Source: Boudabousia liubingyangii
GTDB taxonomy: Bacteria; Actinomycetota; Actinomycetes; Actinomycetales; Actinomycetaceae
Direction of reading: 5' to 3'
Assembly: GCF_001907245.1 (NCBI RefSeq)
Contig: NZ_MQSU01000004.1
Span: 124,001 to 188,000 of the forward strand
DNA: 64,000 nt
Of this stretch, positions 18,180 to 27,118 are shown piece by piece. The position numbers and the translations under genes were made by a program. How positions within the stretch are numbered: position 1 is the first letter of the stretch; each line of letters begins with the position of its first letter. Below the pieces are notes generated by a model. That model was not told where the DNA came from. It was given only the letters and a program-made list of their open reading frames with translations, and did no database searches.

Positions 18180-19193
18180 ATGAGCGAATCCGGAAAGAAG
18201 ATCCTGCTAGCTGCTCCTCGTGGTTACTGTGCCGGCGTAGACCGGGCAGTAGAAGCCGTGGAACGCGCCCTCGACCTATACGGGGCTCCCGTCTACGTGC
18301 GTAAGGAAATCGTCCACAATAAGTTTGTGGTCCAGTCGCTAGCCAAAAAAGGCGCGATTTTCGTCGACCAAACCGATGAGGTTCCCGAGGGCGCACGCGT
18401 CGTCTTTTCAGCCCACGGCGTGTCTCCCGCCGTCCACCAAGAAGCTGCCGAACGCTCCCTACTGCCAATCGACGCTACCTGCCCGCTGGTTACCAAGGTG
18501 CACCGGGAAGCTGTCCGCTTCGCCAAAGAAGACTACGACATCGTCCTCGTCGGCCACCCTGGCCACGAGGAAGTCGAAGGCACCTACGGGCACGCCCCTG
18601 AACGCATCCAGATCGTGGCCAACCCCGACGAGGTCGACAAGGTCGAAGTCCGCGACCCCGATAAGGTAATTTGGCTCTCCCAAACCACCCTTTCCGTAGA
18701 TGAAGCGATGGAAACGGTCCGCCGCCTGCGGGAACGCTTCCCGAACCTGAACGACCCGCCCTCGGACGATATTTGTTACGCCACCCAGAACCGGCAGGGA
18801 GCCGTAAAAGTCATGGCCCCCAAGTGCGACATGATGATCGTGGTAGGGTCTGGTAACTCTTCAAACTCGGTCCGTCTATTAGAGGTAGCCCTCGAAAACG
18901 GCGCCAAGGATGGTCACCGTGTTGACGGTGCTGATGAACTCGAAATTGAGTGGTTCGAAGGCGTAAAAACCGTTGGCGTCACCTCCGGCGCCTCCGTGCC
19001 TGAAATCCTAGTCCGGGAAGTTCTCCAATGGCTTTCCGACCACGGCTACCAGGATGTCGAAACGGTAGTCACCAAGGAAGAGAAGATTACCTTCTCCCTG
19101 CCTAAGAACCTCCGCGCCGACCTGAAAGCTGCCGGTGAGGTCGAAGTCCACGCTGACCGGAACTTCAAAAATCTGAACCACCAATCAGAGTAG
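18180..19193 (+). CDS. ispH: 4-hydroxy-3-methylbut-2-enyl diphosphate reductase
   Basis: Last enzyme of the MEP isoprenoid pathway: reduces HMBPP to IPP and DMAPP with a [4Fe-4S] cluster. 337 residues from the ATG at 18180; a TTG two codons upstream is less likely. Cluster ligands Cys17 ([14 protein letters not shown]), Cys101 ([14 protein letters not shown]) and Cys199 ([14 protein letters not shown]) are all present, as are the substrate-site histidines in SAHGVSP and [14 protein letters not shown] and the [13 protein letters not shown] loop. Neighbourhood (xseA/xseB, ychF) is the usual actinobacterial one. The MEP pathway product feeds the isoprenyl transferase encoded at 14901. Confidence 0.97.
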   Translation: MSESGKKILLAAPRGYCAGVDRAVEAVERALDLYGAPVYVRKEIVHNKFVVQSLAKKGAIFVDQTDEVPEGARVVFSAHGVSPAVHQEAAERSLLPIDATCPLVTKVHREAVRFAKEDYDIVLVGHPGHEEVEGTYGHAPERIQIVANPDEVDKVEVRDPDKVIWLSQTTLSVDEAMETVRRLRERFPNLNDPPSDDICYATQNRQGAVKVMAPKCDMMIVVGSGNSSNSVRLLEVALENGAKDGHRVDGADELEIEWFEGVKTVGVTSGASVPEILVREVLQWLSDHGYQDVETVVTKEEKITFSLPKNLRADLKAAGEVEVHADRNFKNLNHQSE

Positions 19194-19204
19194 TTCGTCA
19201 GAAA

Positions 19205-19249
19205 ACGTCCCCAAGCGCAGGTAACGCCAGTGCCGGGGACGTGATTTTT
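19205..19249 (+). terminator. Intrinsic terminator after ispH
   Basis: 8-bp stem ACGTCCCC/GGGGACGT (19205-19212 with 19235-19242) closing a 22-base loop that can pair further, followed by GATTTTTG. Confidence 0.65.
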
Positions 19250-19283
19250 GACCGTCAGCAATACAGTCTCCCCGCCCTTAGCG

Positions 19284-19289
19284 TAGAAT
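19284..19289 (+). promoter_or_regulatory. Leaderless-type -10 box of ychF
   Basis: TAGAAT, then 6 bases (GCTCCT), then the GTG start at 19296; no ribosome binding site. Confidence 0.65.
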
Positions 19290-19295
19290 GCTCCT

Positions 19296-20381
19296 GTGGC
19301 TTTAACTATTGGAATTGCAGGACTGCCCAACGTTGGCAAGTCAACATTGTTTAATGCGCTAACTCGCGCAACCGTACTAGCAGCGAATTACCCCTTCGCG
19401 ACCATTGAACCGAACGTCGGCGTAGTGCCGCTACCGGACGAGCGTCTGAACCAGCTCTCAGAGCTTTTCCACTCAGAACGCATTGTCCCCGCAACGGTCT
19501 CTTTCGTTGATATCGCCGGTATCGTTCGTGGTGCTTCTGAAGGTGAAGGCCTAGGTAACCAGTTCCTAGCCAATATCCGTGAGGCAGACGCGATCTGCCA
19601 GGTAACTCGCGCATTCGCGGACCCTGACGTAGTCCACGTGGACGGCAAGGTTGACGCCGCAGCCGATATTGAAACCATCTCCACCGAACTTATCCTGGCG
19701 GATATTCAGACCCTCGAAAAGGCCATCCCGCGCCTAGAAAAAGAGGTTCGCGGCAAGAAGACTGAACCGGTCTACCTCGACACCGCAAAGGCCGCGCTAG
19801 AGCTACTGGAAGACGGCAAGCTACTCTACGCGCACGCCGCTAAGGCCGGACTTGATGCTGACGCGCTAAAGAGCTTCCAACTAATGACCACCAAACCGTT
19901 CATCTACGTTTTCAACATGGATGCTGACGGTATGGAAGATCAGGACCTAAAGGATCGCCTCTCGGCGCTAGTCGCACCGGCTGAAGCTGTCTTCCTCGAC
20001 GCCCAGTTTGAATCTGAGCTAGTCGAACTAGATGAGGAAGAAGCTGCTGAGATGCTCGCCGACGCTGGAGTTGAGGAATCGGGCCTCGATAAGCTGGCAC
20101 GCGTCGGTTTCGACACCCTTGGACTGCAGACCTACCTAACTGCCGGACCTAAGGAAGCACGCGCTTGGACCGTCAAGAAGGGCGCTACCGCCCCCGAGGC
20201 TGCCGGCGTTATTCACACGGACTTCCAGAAGGGCTTCATTAAGGCCGAGGTCGTCTCTTTCGCTGACTTGCTAGCTGCCGGTTCTATCAGTGAGGCTCGG
20301 GCTGCCGGTAAGGTCCGGATGGAAGGCAAGGACTACATCATGCAGGACGGCGACGTAGTGGAGTTCCGCTTTAACGTCTAA
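19296..20381 (+). CDS. ychF: Redox-regulated ATPase YchF (Obg-like, EngD)
   Basis: Obg-family P-loop protein that prefers ATP to GTP and associates with ribosomes; linked to oxidative stress response. 361 residues. Seen: Walker A GLPNVGKSTLFNAL, switch NYPFATIEPNVGVV, DIAGIVRGASEGEGLGNQFL, the divergent NMDA motif (FNMDADGM) where GTPases have NKxD, and the C-terminal TGS-like domain YLTAGPKEARAWTVKKGATAPEAAGVIHTDFQKGFIKAEV. GTG start at 19296 lies 6 bases after a TAGAAT box; the protein begins exactly with the family N terminus ALTIGIAGLPNVGKS. Confidence 0.97.
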   Translation: MALTIGIAGLPNVGKSTLFNALTRATVLAANYPFATIEPNVGVVPLPDERLNQLSELFHSERIVPATVSFVDIAGIVRGASEGEGLGNQFLANIREADAICQVTRAFADPDVVHVDGKVDAAADIETISTELILADIQTLEKAIPRLEKEVRGKKTEPVYLDTAKAALELLEDGKLLYAHAAKAGLDADALKSFQLMTTKPFIYVFNMDADGMEDQDLKDRLSALVAPAEAVFLDAQFESELVELDEEEAAEMLADAGVEESGLDKLARVGFDTLGLQTYLTAGPKEARAWTVKKGATAPEAAGVIHTDFQKGFIKAEVVSFADLLAAGSISEARAAGKVRMEGKDYIMQDGDVVEFRFNV

Positions 20382-20428
20382 AGCCCCGCTAAAACAGCAC
20401 TTTCTTTGCTATAAGACCATAGCAACGC

Positions 20429-20475
20429 ATCCCCCGTTTTGACACATAATCGCTTGTCAAAGCGGGGGATTTTTG
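20429..20475 (+). terminator. Intrinsic terminator after ychF
   Basis: A 16-bp stem with one G-T pair (20429-20444 with 20455-20470; arm ATCCCCCGTTTTGACA), followed by a T-run at 20470-20474. Confidence 0.85.
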
Positions 20476-20602
20476 ATGCGCTTCTCATTTGTACGGAGAG
20501 CCTTCAAAGATTACGGTTTTGAAAACTTTACTGACTAAGCATTCGTAACGTCCTATGATGATTTGTATCTGAATCAACGTGGATTTCAAGGAACCTAAGA
20601 TC

Positions 20603-21787
20603 ATGAAACATTCTTCGATTACGGCCCTAGCAGTACTTTCAGTGTGCGCCGCGGCCTTGAGCGCTTGTTCGAAAGTAGAAGCGCCGGTGGTAAGTAGTCC
20701 AGAACCGACCGTTAGCGCCGGTAAGACCACCGAAAAAGAAACGGCCCCCAAGGTTCCGGCGCCTACCGCTGCACCCGCAGTGGCAACACCAGAGCAACAA
20801 AAGAAGATCATTATCCCACAGCACTTTAATGCCAATGGGATCGCCATGGGCGACTATTCTTCCGCTGCAGGGACTTGGAAGAGCACAGATGGTGGGAAGC
20901 TTGAAATCAACGGGGATAAGATCCTATGGACCTACCCTGACGGCAGGAAATTTGCCCAGATCACGAAGCATGATTTCAAGTCGATTATGGATCCTGATGG
21001 TGACTACCGTGGGGGACCGGTAGATGATGGTGACTTACCCAAGGGCAGCGTACTGTTCCAGTGGGTTTTTGATAAGCAGTATGGGGCACATGGTTCGGTT
21101 CTGATTTTCTACCCGGCCGGGGTCCCAATGAAACTCCCCGCCGGCTTCGCCCAGGGAACGGTCGCTTCAGATCAAAGCAAGGACCGGATCCTAGCTCTTC
21201 CTGGCAACGGTGTCGGTCGCCTAATGCCTGAGAAATTTGAAAGCTATGTGATGGTTCGCAGCGGGCAGGGAAGCACAAACGGTGATTCGCAGGCTCAAAA
21301 ACCGGGTGATGAAAAGCCCGATTATTCGGATTGTCCACGCTACGTAAAGGGAGGGCATCCGTGTGCGGGTGGGCCTAGGCCTAAAGACGCCAAGCCCATC
21401 GAAACGGTCGGTAGAGGTTACGCGACCCTACGTAGTCCTTCAAAGAACATCGGATGCGAGATTAACTATCGGGGAATTCTCTGCGTAGTGGGTGGCTGGA
21501 AGCCAAAGATGGACCCGAACTATAACCCACATATGGGAGGGGTAGTAGCGATTGGGCTTTCAGATCAGGGACCAGTTGGATTGGGACAAAAAACCGATGC
21601 GCCCACCTGGAAGGGGGGAGTTGAGGGGATCCCGGCAGGGCAAATTCTTCCCTATGGAACCGTGTGGTACTACGGTGACTACGTGGTCGCCTCAGAGAAA
21701 ACGGGGATTACTTTCTGGAATGTTAAAACTGGTTTCGGGGCGCTAATCGACCGTCAGGGCTATTCGCCCTTCGGACCATCGCACTAA
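20603..21787 (+). CDS. Secreted lipoprotein with DUF6287-like and DUF6636-like regions
   Basis: 394 residues from the ATG at 20603; AAGGAA lies 10 bases upstream, and this start gives a clean lipoprotein signal peptide ending in the lipobox LSAC (Cys22-23 region), so the protein is anchored to the outer face of the membrane. A Pro/Thr/Ala-rich linker follows. Residues about 75-215 begin NANGIAMGDYSSAAGTWKS, which resembles the DUF6287 domain of streptococcal lipoproteins. The C-terminal third (YATLRSPSKNIGCEINYRGILCVV, then YGTVWYYGDYVVASEKTGITFWN) resembles DUF6636, with paired cysteines that could form a disulfide. Both assignments are from memory of the families and need a profile search. 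Function unknown. Confidence 0.7.
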   Translation: MKHSSITALAVLSVCAAALSACSKVEAPVVSSPEPTVSAGKTTEKETAPKVPAPTAAPAVATPEQQKKIIIPQHFNANGIAMGDYSSAAGTWKSTDGGKLEINGDKILWTYPDGRKFAQITKHDFKSIMDPDGDYRGGPVDDGDLPKGSVLFQWVFDKQYGAHGSVLIFYPAGVPMKLPAGFAQGTVASDQSKDRILALPGNGVGRLMPEKFESYVMVRSGQGSTNGDSQAQKPGDEKPDYSDCPRYVKGGHPCAGGPRPKDAKPIETVGRGYATLRSPSKNIGCEINYRGILCVVGGWKPKMDPNYNPHMGGVVAIGLSDQGPVGLGQKTDAPTWKGGVEGIPAGQILPYGTVWYYGDYVVASEKTGITFWNVKTGFGALIDRQGYSPFGPSH

Positions 21788-21838
21788 ATATCAGCCCAGA
21801 CTCGCTTTATCTTTCGCGGATTTTAGAGGCCAAATGCA

Positions 21839-21868
21839 TTGTGGGGAGCCCCTTGGGGCTCCCCACAA
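21839..21868. terminator. Terminator-like hairpin shared by the lipoprotein and 5'-nucleotidase genes
   Basis: A perfect 14-bp stem (21839-21852 with 21855-21868; arm TTGTGGGGAGCCCC) between two convergent genes. Followed by AAAATAG on plus and AATGCATTTGG on minus, so the U-tracts are poor. Confidence 0.6.
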
Positions 21869-21915
21869 AATAGTTTCTAGTTAAATCATCCGATTTAAAC
21901 TAGCGGGTTTATAAC

Positions 21916-24321
21916 CTAGGCAACGCGCTTACGACGGCTAATGCCGTAGGCACCAGCTCCGGCAAGAAGCAGGATGCCAGTTAGAGTAAGCAGCGAGGTT
22001 GCGTCCGAACCAGTCTCAGCCAGGTTTCCCTTTCCGGGTACGGAACCGTGTCCACTACCCGGGGCGTGTCCACTTACCGGAGTGCCGCTAATCGGCTGCT
22101 TCGGGCTGGTTCCCGGCTGGGACGGCTTGGTCGGCTCCTTCGGGCTGGTTTCAGCGCCTCGAGCGCAGTCTAGGTTCAACATTAGCTGACCATCAACTAG
22201 GTACTGGTAGGTCTTGCCGTCCTTGTCGAAGCTGACGGATAGCGGTAGGGTGCCCTTAGAGCTGCCCAGACTCTTGCAGAGTGCGGCAACTTCGAAGTCA
22301 GCGACGGCCTGACCGGCACCATCGGTGGTAATGATGGCGGACTCGTTATTGGCGTTGCTATCAGCAAGGTCATTGTTGACCTTTGCCGTTACCTGATTCT
22401 TGCCTAGGTGAACGGTCACTTGGTCGGGACGTCCTGGGCCTTCAGTGAAGGATAGACCGCGTAGTTTTACCTGCAGCTTTGAATCAAGGGTTTGCATCTT
22501 TTCATAGGCCAAACCGAATACACCAATCGAGCGCTTGACCATGGCCGGATGTAGCTTGGCGGAGTTTTCACGTAGATACTGGTTGAACGCATCACGATCT
22601 AGGACACCGTTGGTCTTAGCCTTTCCATTGGAGGTAAGAGCCGTAAAACCATCGCCACCATCAAGGAGGAAGGTAACAGAACCGACAGTGTAAAGCTTCG
22701 CCATATCAAGCGGCTTACCATCGATTATCACTGAGGTGATCCGCTGACCAAAAGGTAGGGTCGGATCATAGGTGTACTTGACGTTTTCAGATAGTCCTAG
22801 CTTTAGCATGGGGCGAGAGTTCTGAGTGTTGAGGTTCGTCTTCCACTGCTGTTCGAGGGCTTCCTTGAACTTCGCGCCAGTAATCTTCACGTAGCCCAGC
22901 TGGTTACTGAAGGGCATAACTTCGTAGGTATCACGATAGGTGACTACCTTGTCATTGGGGATTAGGTCGGCACGTAGACCGCCCGCGTTAATGACGCCAA
23001 TATCGACCGGTTTCTGATTCTCGTCAAGGATCGAGCCGCGCATCGCATCAGCAACTAGATCACCCAGGGTGGATTCGGTACCGCGGTTTGAACCGGGGCC
23101 CTTATCGCCAAAGATACCGCGATTGTAGTCGCCGGCAAGGTTGTTGACGATTACTTCATTACCCGCTTCTTTTGCAGCTGCAGAGGCCTTTTCGACCAGT
23201 GCTGCAACGGCCGGATCCTGACCACACTCTGCGACCTTCGCCGCCGGGATCATAATGACCTTCGAGGAGACTACCTTCTTGGTCTTGGTGTTATAGACGA
23301 CCTGTAGGTTCGCTAGGTTATCAGTGTAGGAGCCGGAGGCGTCTGCGGATAGGTAGTTACCATCCGCGCCCTTGACCCAGGTGAAGGAGTAGGGGACGTG
23401 AGTGTCGCCGCCCATGAGTCCGTCAACGTAGGATCCCATCTTCGGGTAGTTATTCTTAACGTCGTCATCGAGCATGGCGATCACAACGTCAGCCTTACCG
23501 CTGTCCTTTAGCTTTTTAGCTAGGTTATTGATGACCGGGATCGGGTCGTTGAAGGTTAGTCCCTTGGTGGTTCCAGGGCTGAGCTTGTAGGGGACATCCT
23601 GTGCGATGGCACCGATGTAGGCGACCTTAACACCGCTGGGTGAGGTCCAGATCTGGTAGGGCTTTAGATACTTGCCAAAGCCGTCGACATTAGCCCCTAG
23701 GTAGGGGAAATCAACCTTGGTGAAGTCTACTTTCTTACCGTTTACTAGGGCACTGGTGCCGTCAATGCGAGCACGGAAAGCATCTTGGCCTAGATCGAGC
23801 TCGTGGTTGCCGATGGTGGAGGCAATGGGCTTGAGTAGGTTTAGAGCGGCAATGGTGGGATTGTCGTAGAGTACGCCGGAGGTGTACGGCGAGGCGCCAA
23901 TATTGTCACCTAGCAGGGTTAGGGCTGAGTTCGGATCAGCTTGGCGAGCTTTATTCATGTAGCAGGCTACCGAGGCCACGCCGGCTTCAGCTACAACGTC
24001 TGACTTGCGTTTCTTGACCTGTTCAATGTGGCCGTGGATGTCAGTCAGGTTGTAGAGGTTTAGGGTAACTGTATCTTCACTGTTACCGGCAGGCGCTTGG
24101 GGTTCCGGGGTTTCAGTGGTTGCAGTTGGGCTTTCAGGAGTGGTCTTAGTTTCCGGAGTGGCAGACTTTTCTGGGGTCTTTTCGGAAACGGTGGGTTGTC
24201 CTTCGGTGGTGGCGGTACCGGTTTCAGTACCGTTTCCAGCAGCGTTGGCAACCATCGGAGTCATCAGGAGGGCTAGGGTGGCGGTGGCCCCCACTAGGCT
24301 TCGTTTTACGCGCAAGCTCAT
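21916..24321 (-). CDS. Cell-wall-anchored bifunctional metallophosphatase/5'-nucleotidase
   Basis: Ecto-5'-nucleotidase of the UshA type: releases nucleosides from extracellular nucleotides. 801 residues: signal peptide (1-27), Thr/Glu/Pro-rich linker to about 85, metallophosphatase domain with metal ligands in DIHGH (94-98), GDN (138-140) and GNHE (171-174), the C-terminal nucleotidase domain (NRGTESTLGDLVADAMRGSI, then YEVMPFSNQLGYVKI and GGDGFTAL), an Ig-like stretch (FTEGPGRPDQVTVHLG), a Pro/Ser/Gly linker and a sorting signal LAETG (767-771) with hydrophobic segment and basic tail RRKR. LAxTG is the motif of class E (housekeeping) sortases in high-GC Gram-positives. Last gene of the surface cluster. 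Confidence 0.9.
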   Translation of the reverse strand: MSLRVKRSLVGATATLALLMTPMVANAAGNGTETGTATTEGQPTVSEKTPEKSATPETKTTPESPTATTETPEPQAPAGNSEDTVTLNLYNLTDIHGHIEQVKKRKSDVVAEAGVASVACYMNKARQADPNSALTLLGDNIGASPYTSGVLYDNPTIAALNLLKPIASTIGNHELDLGQDAFRARIDGTSALVNGKKVDFTKVDFPYLGANVDGFGKYLKPYQIWTSPSGVKVAYIGAIAQDVPYKLSPGTTKGLTFNDPIPVINNLAKKLKDSGKADVVIAMLDDDVKNNYPKMGSYVDGLMGGDTHVPYSFTWVKGADGNYLSADASGSYTDNLANLQVVYNTKTKKVVSSKVIMIPAAKVAECGQDPAVAALVEKASAAAKEAGNEVIVNNLAGDYNRGIFGDKGPGSNRGTESTLGDLVADAMRGSILDENQKPVDIGVINAGGLRADLIPNDKVVTYRDTYEVMPFSNQLGYVKITGAKFKEALEQQWKTNLNTQNSRPMLKLGLSENVKYTYDPTLPFGQRITSVIIDGKPLDMAKLYTVGSVTFLLDGGDGFTALTSNGKAKTNGVLDRDAFNQYLRENSAKLHPAMVKRSIGVFGLAYEKMQTLDSKLQVKLRGLSFTEGPGRPDQVTVHLGKNQVTAKVNNDLADSNANNESAIITTDGAGQAVADFEVAALCKSLGSSKGTLPLSVSFDKDGKTYQYLVDGQLMLNLDCARGAETSPKEPTKPSQPGTSPKQPISGTPVSGHAPGSGHGSVPGKGNLAETGSDATSLLTLTGILLLAGAGAYGISRRKRVA

Positions 24322-24433
24322 GCGGTCTCCTTCGAGGTTTTCGATGAAGGTCGAGTATTTCCCGACAGTCGCCAGTATATTGAAAGCCGCGTCACACTTC
24401 TAGTGTCTTTTGGAAATTGCTTTTTTCTTTCGC

Positions 24434-24478
24434 AAATGTAGAAATGGTGAGCCCAAAAGACTCACCATTTCTACATTT
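24434..24478. terminator. Long hairpin between the 805-residue surface protein and the 5'-nucleotidase gene
   Basis: A perfect 18-bp stem (24434-24451 with 24461-24478) around a 9-base loop, about 30 bases after the stop of the upstream minus-strand gene. No U-tract follows on the minus strand, so it may terminate weakly or stabilise the mRNA 3' end. Confidence 0.55.
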
Positions 24479-24505
24479 TGATTCAGTTATCAGAGGCCGT
24501 GATTA

Positions 24506-26923
24506 TTAGAGTTCACGACGTCGGTAGCCGTAACCCAAAGCTGCGGCACCTGCCAGTAGCAGGATTCCGCCGGTCGCCAATAGGCCGAGGGCGTCCGCAC
24601 CGGTTCGTGCAAGGGATGGTTCCTCAGGGTGGGAGGAGTTTCCGGTTATCGGAAGAGTGGGTACCTCTCTGGAAGGGCTTGGTTCGGGGGTTGGGTTTAC
24701 CGGAGGTAGCTCAGGTGTTGCTTCGGGAGTTGGCTCGGGTGAGGGCTCCGGGGAAGGCTCTGGGCTGGGCTCAGGTGAAGGTTCGGGGGTTGGGTTTACC
24801 GGAGGTAGCTCAGGTGTTGCTTCGGGAGTTGGCTCGGGTGAGGGCTCCGGGGAAGGCTCTGGGCTGGGCTCAGGTGAAGGTTCGGGGGTTGGGTTTACCG
24901 GAGGTAGCTCAGGTGTTGCTTCGGGAGTTGGCTCGGGTGAGGGCTCCGGGGAAGGCTCTGGGCTGGGCTCAGGTGAAGGTTCGGGGGTTGGGTTTACCGG
25001 AGGTAGCTCAGGTGTTGCTTCGGGAGTTGGCTCGGGTGAGGGCTCCGGGGAAGGCTCTGGGCTAGGTTCAGGTGAGGGCTCCGGGGTTGGTTCTGGAGTA
25101 TTTTCAGCCTTTGTGGAAACTAAACGAACGGCCTGATCTTCAGTATTGGGCTTTACCTCAACATCGACAAAAGTGTCTGGTTCTAGTTGGTAGCCTTTGG
25201 GAGCTGCAACTTCCTTCAGAGCGTACCGGCCAGGTTCGAATAGAAGACCTTGGTCGGTCTTTATCAAGCCATCCTGGTCAGCATAGGGGAGCTTCTTGAT
25301 GGCCTCGGGGGACAGTTCATTTAGATCTCCTTGGTAGAAAGTGATCTTGCCGTCAGCATTGGAGGTGTATAGATCCTCGACTAGCTTCTTGTCGTGGTTG
25401 GCATTCCAAAGTTCGAACTTGGCGCCTTCAAGGTGTAGGTTGGCATCCTTAGTTGATACCTTTTCCAATTCTAGAGCAGAAGGAATCGCACGGTAAGTAC
25501 GGTAGTACTGTTGGCGAAGCATCAATTTCGGCGCTTCCGGATCAACAAAGAAACGGAAAGTTAGCTGACGATTCGGGATATCAGTATCTACATATACATA
25601 GCCAGGGATCTGCTTATTTCGGACTTCTTCCCAAGCGGCTTGATCTAGGCTCGAACGATAGTTAGGTTGGATGAAATCGTAGATACGGTCGCCTGAAGCG
25701 TAATCAGTATCCTTGTGGTAAACCTTGAGCCAAACGCGATTCTTAAATAAATCGGGCTTGGAGTTGGCAAGATCTTCAAGAGGTAGAGCAGTGTAAGTGC
25801 CTTCTTTAAGCTGGGGAGGCATAGCAAAATTTTCTTTATCTCCTGTACCAGGGAAAATCTTGCCGGTTGTCTTTGTTAAGCGCTCTTCGAAGGGAGCTTC
25901 CGGGGTATAACCAAGGAGTTCACGGTACTGCTTATCGGAAACATCGTGAATCTCAACTTCGGGTACACGCCAGTAGCGTTGAAAACTATGGATTACTGCC
26001 GCGGACATGCCGTAGCCAACGGTGTGCATGTCATTGGTGTCGTAGATACCGGTTACTTCACCATCAGGAATTTGGAAATCGTACTGGAGTAGACGGTTGA
26101 CTTCCGGTGCATCAGTGTTACGGTCCCAAGCCTTAATCCACACTGGAACAACACCGGAGCGTTTCATGATCGGATCGTAGTCGGTGAACTGAGATTGAGC
26201 ATCCGCATATTCAGGAACGGGTTCCTTATCTAGCAAAACATTGGTTGCCGGAATATAGAAGTAAGGGTCGCAAGGATCGGCCCAATCATAGGTGCCATCT
26301 GGTTGAACGCGGCAGAAAGTAGCCTTAGGGCGCAAAACCGTGTTCTGGACTCCGGAGTTGGGCCCAAATTTGACCACATAGTTGCGTACGACGTGAATGG
26401 TGTCCTGCGGTTGGAATGGGTAGATTCCCGCATCGACGAATGAAAGCTCACCCGTGTTTGAGGACTCTATAAACCTCCAGTTGAGCAGGTTGATTCCATC
26501 ACGCCAGCTGTAGGTAGTAGGGTAGAAGCTCTGGAAAGCCTTTACCATTTCCTTTTCGCGGCCTTCAGGCAGTGAATCCAAATGTTCATGGTATTTTTTC
26601 CAAGCAACGAAGTAGGTGTAGGAGGCATTAACCTCTTTACCATTTTTCATCGTGAAGGTAATGTCCTTGCCGCGGAATTGCCAAATCTTACGGAACTCTT
26701 CGGGGTACTCGTCGCCATGATCGGTGCCATCGAAATACATCACCTCAAGACGCTGATGAGTGGCATTGACTGGTTCAATGGGCATGATCGTTTCAGATGC
26801 TTTCGGCAAAGTCTCTGGATCTAGGTCAGGGCCGGCGGCAGTTGCTGTCAGTACCCCAGCTGATGCTAGCGAAATACCTACTGAAGCGGCAAAGAGTTTT
26901 TTAACGGAGCGTTTCCGGATCAA
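24506..26923 (-). CDS. Repeat-containing LPxTG/LAxTG surface protein with SpaA-like domain
   Basis: 805 residues: signal peptide (about 1-29, ending TATAAG), then about 460 residues I do not recognise, rich in aromatic residues, with a Cys pair near the 'FCRVQPDGTYDWADPCDPYFYIP' region. A SpaA/Cna-B-type domain follows (LEKVSTKDANLHLEGAKFELW ... FEPGRYALKEVAAPKGYQ), then a PEPSPEPT wall-spanning region built of four near-identical 33-residue repeats. The C terminus holds two sorting motifs, LPITG (757-761) and LARTG (771-775); only the second is followed by a hydrophobic segment and RRREL. It follows the shaft pilin gene where fim loci usually have a sortase. Probably a wall-anchored adhesin or pilus accessory protein; inference. 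Confidence 0.75.
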   Translation of the reverse strand: MIRKRSVKKLFAASVGISLASAGVLTATAAGPDLDPETLPKASETIMPIEPVNATHQRLEVMYFDGTDHGDEYPEEFRKIWQFRGKDITFTMKNGKEVNASYTYFVAWKKYHEHLDSLPEGREKEMVKAFQSFYPTTYSWRDGINLLNWRFIESSNTGELSFVDAGIYPFQPQDTIHVVRNYVVKFGPNSGVQNTVLRPKATFCRVQPDGTYDWADPCDPYFYIPATNVLLDKEPVPEYADAQSQFTDYDPIMKRSGVVPVWIKAWDRNTDAPEVNRLLQYDFQIPDGEVTGIYDTNDMHTVGYGMSAAVIHSFQRYWRVPEVEIHDVSDKQYRELLGYTPEAPFEERLTKTTGKIFPGTGDKENFAMPPQLKEGTYTALPLEDLANSKPDLFKNRVWLKVYHKDTDYASGDRIYDFIQPNYRSSLDQAAWEEVRNKQIPGYVYVDTDIPNRQLTFRFFVDPEAPKLMLRQQYYRTYRAIPSALELEKVSTKDANLHLEGAKFELWNANHDKKLVEDLYTSNADGKITFYQGDLNELSPEAIKKLPYADQDGLIKTDQGLLFEPGRYALKEVAAPKGYQLEPDTFVDVEVKPNTEDQAVRLVSTKAENTPEPTPEPSPEPSPEPSPEPSPEPTPEATPELPPVNPTPEPSPEPSPEPSPEPSPEPTPEATPELPPVNPTPEPSPEPSPEPSPEPSPEPTPEATPELPPVNPTPEPSPEPSPEPSPEPSPEPTPEATPELPPVNPTPEPSPSREVPTLPITGNSSHPEEPSLARTGADALGLLATGGILLLAGAAALGYGYRRREL
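24681..25076 (-). repeat. Four tandem 99-bp repeats coding a PEPSPEPT linker
   Basis: Copies at 24681-24779, 24780-24878, 24879-24977 and 24978-25076, nearly identical at base level; only the last differs near its end (CTAGGTTCAGGTGAG). Each codes 33 residues, (PEPS)n-PEPTPEATPELPPVNP. The identity at synonymous positions indicates recent duplication or gene conversion and a likely site of copy-number change. Confidence 0.95.
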
Positions 26924-27064
26924 GGGTTACCTCTCAAGTGATTTTGGTGCTTCGGTGGAAAAGTCTGTCATTTCTGAAATCGTTTTCCTAAGAGTTTCTA
27001 CATTACCAAAGTCCTAATCGTTGGGCACTTCAGAGCGGCGTTTCGGTGTCTGGTTAGACAAAAT

Positions 27065-27094
27065 ATTCCCCCTGCCGGTTGAGGCAGGGGGAAT
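27065..27094 (-). terminator. Intrinsic terminator after the shaft pilin gene
   Basis: A perfect 12-bp stem (27065-27076 with 27083-27094; arm ATTCCCCCTGCC). On the minus strand it runs into ATTTTGTC. Separates the pilin from the 805-residue protein gene. Confidence 0.75.
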
Positions 27095-27118
27095 AAGAAC
27101 CTATAGGTTCAGTTTTGC

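Noticed and set aside
24681-25076. Possible CRISPR array
   Set aside because: The repeats are contiguous, 99 bp long, have no unique spacers, are in frame with a surface protein, and no cas gene is near.
24478-25136. Two long plus-strand open frames with Gly/Ser/Glu repeats
   Set aside because: They are antisense readings of the 99-bp PEPS repeats; a repeat of length divisible by three keeps all frames open if one copy has no stop.
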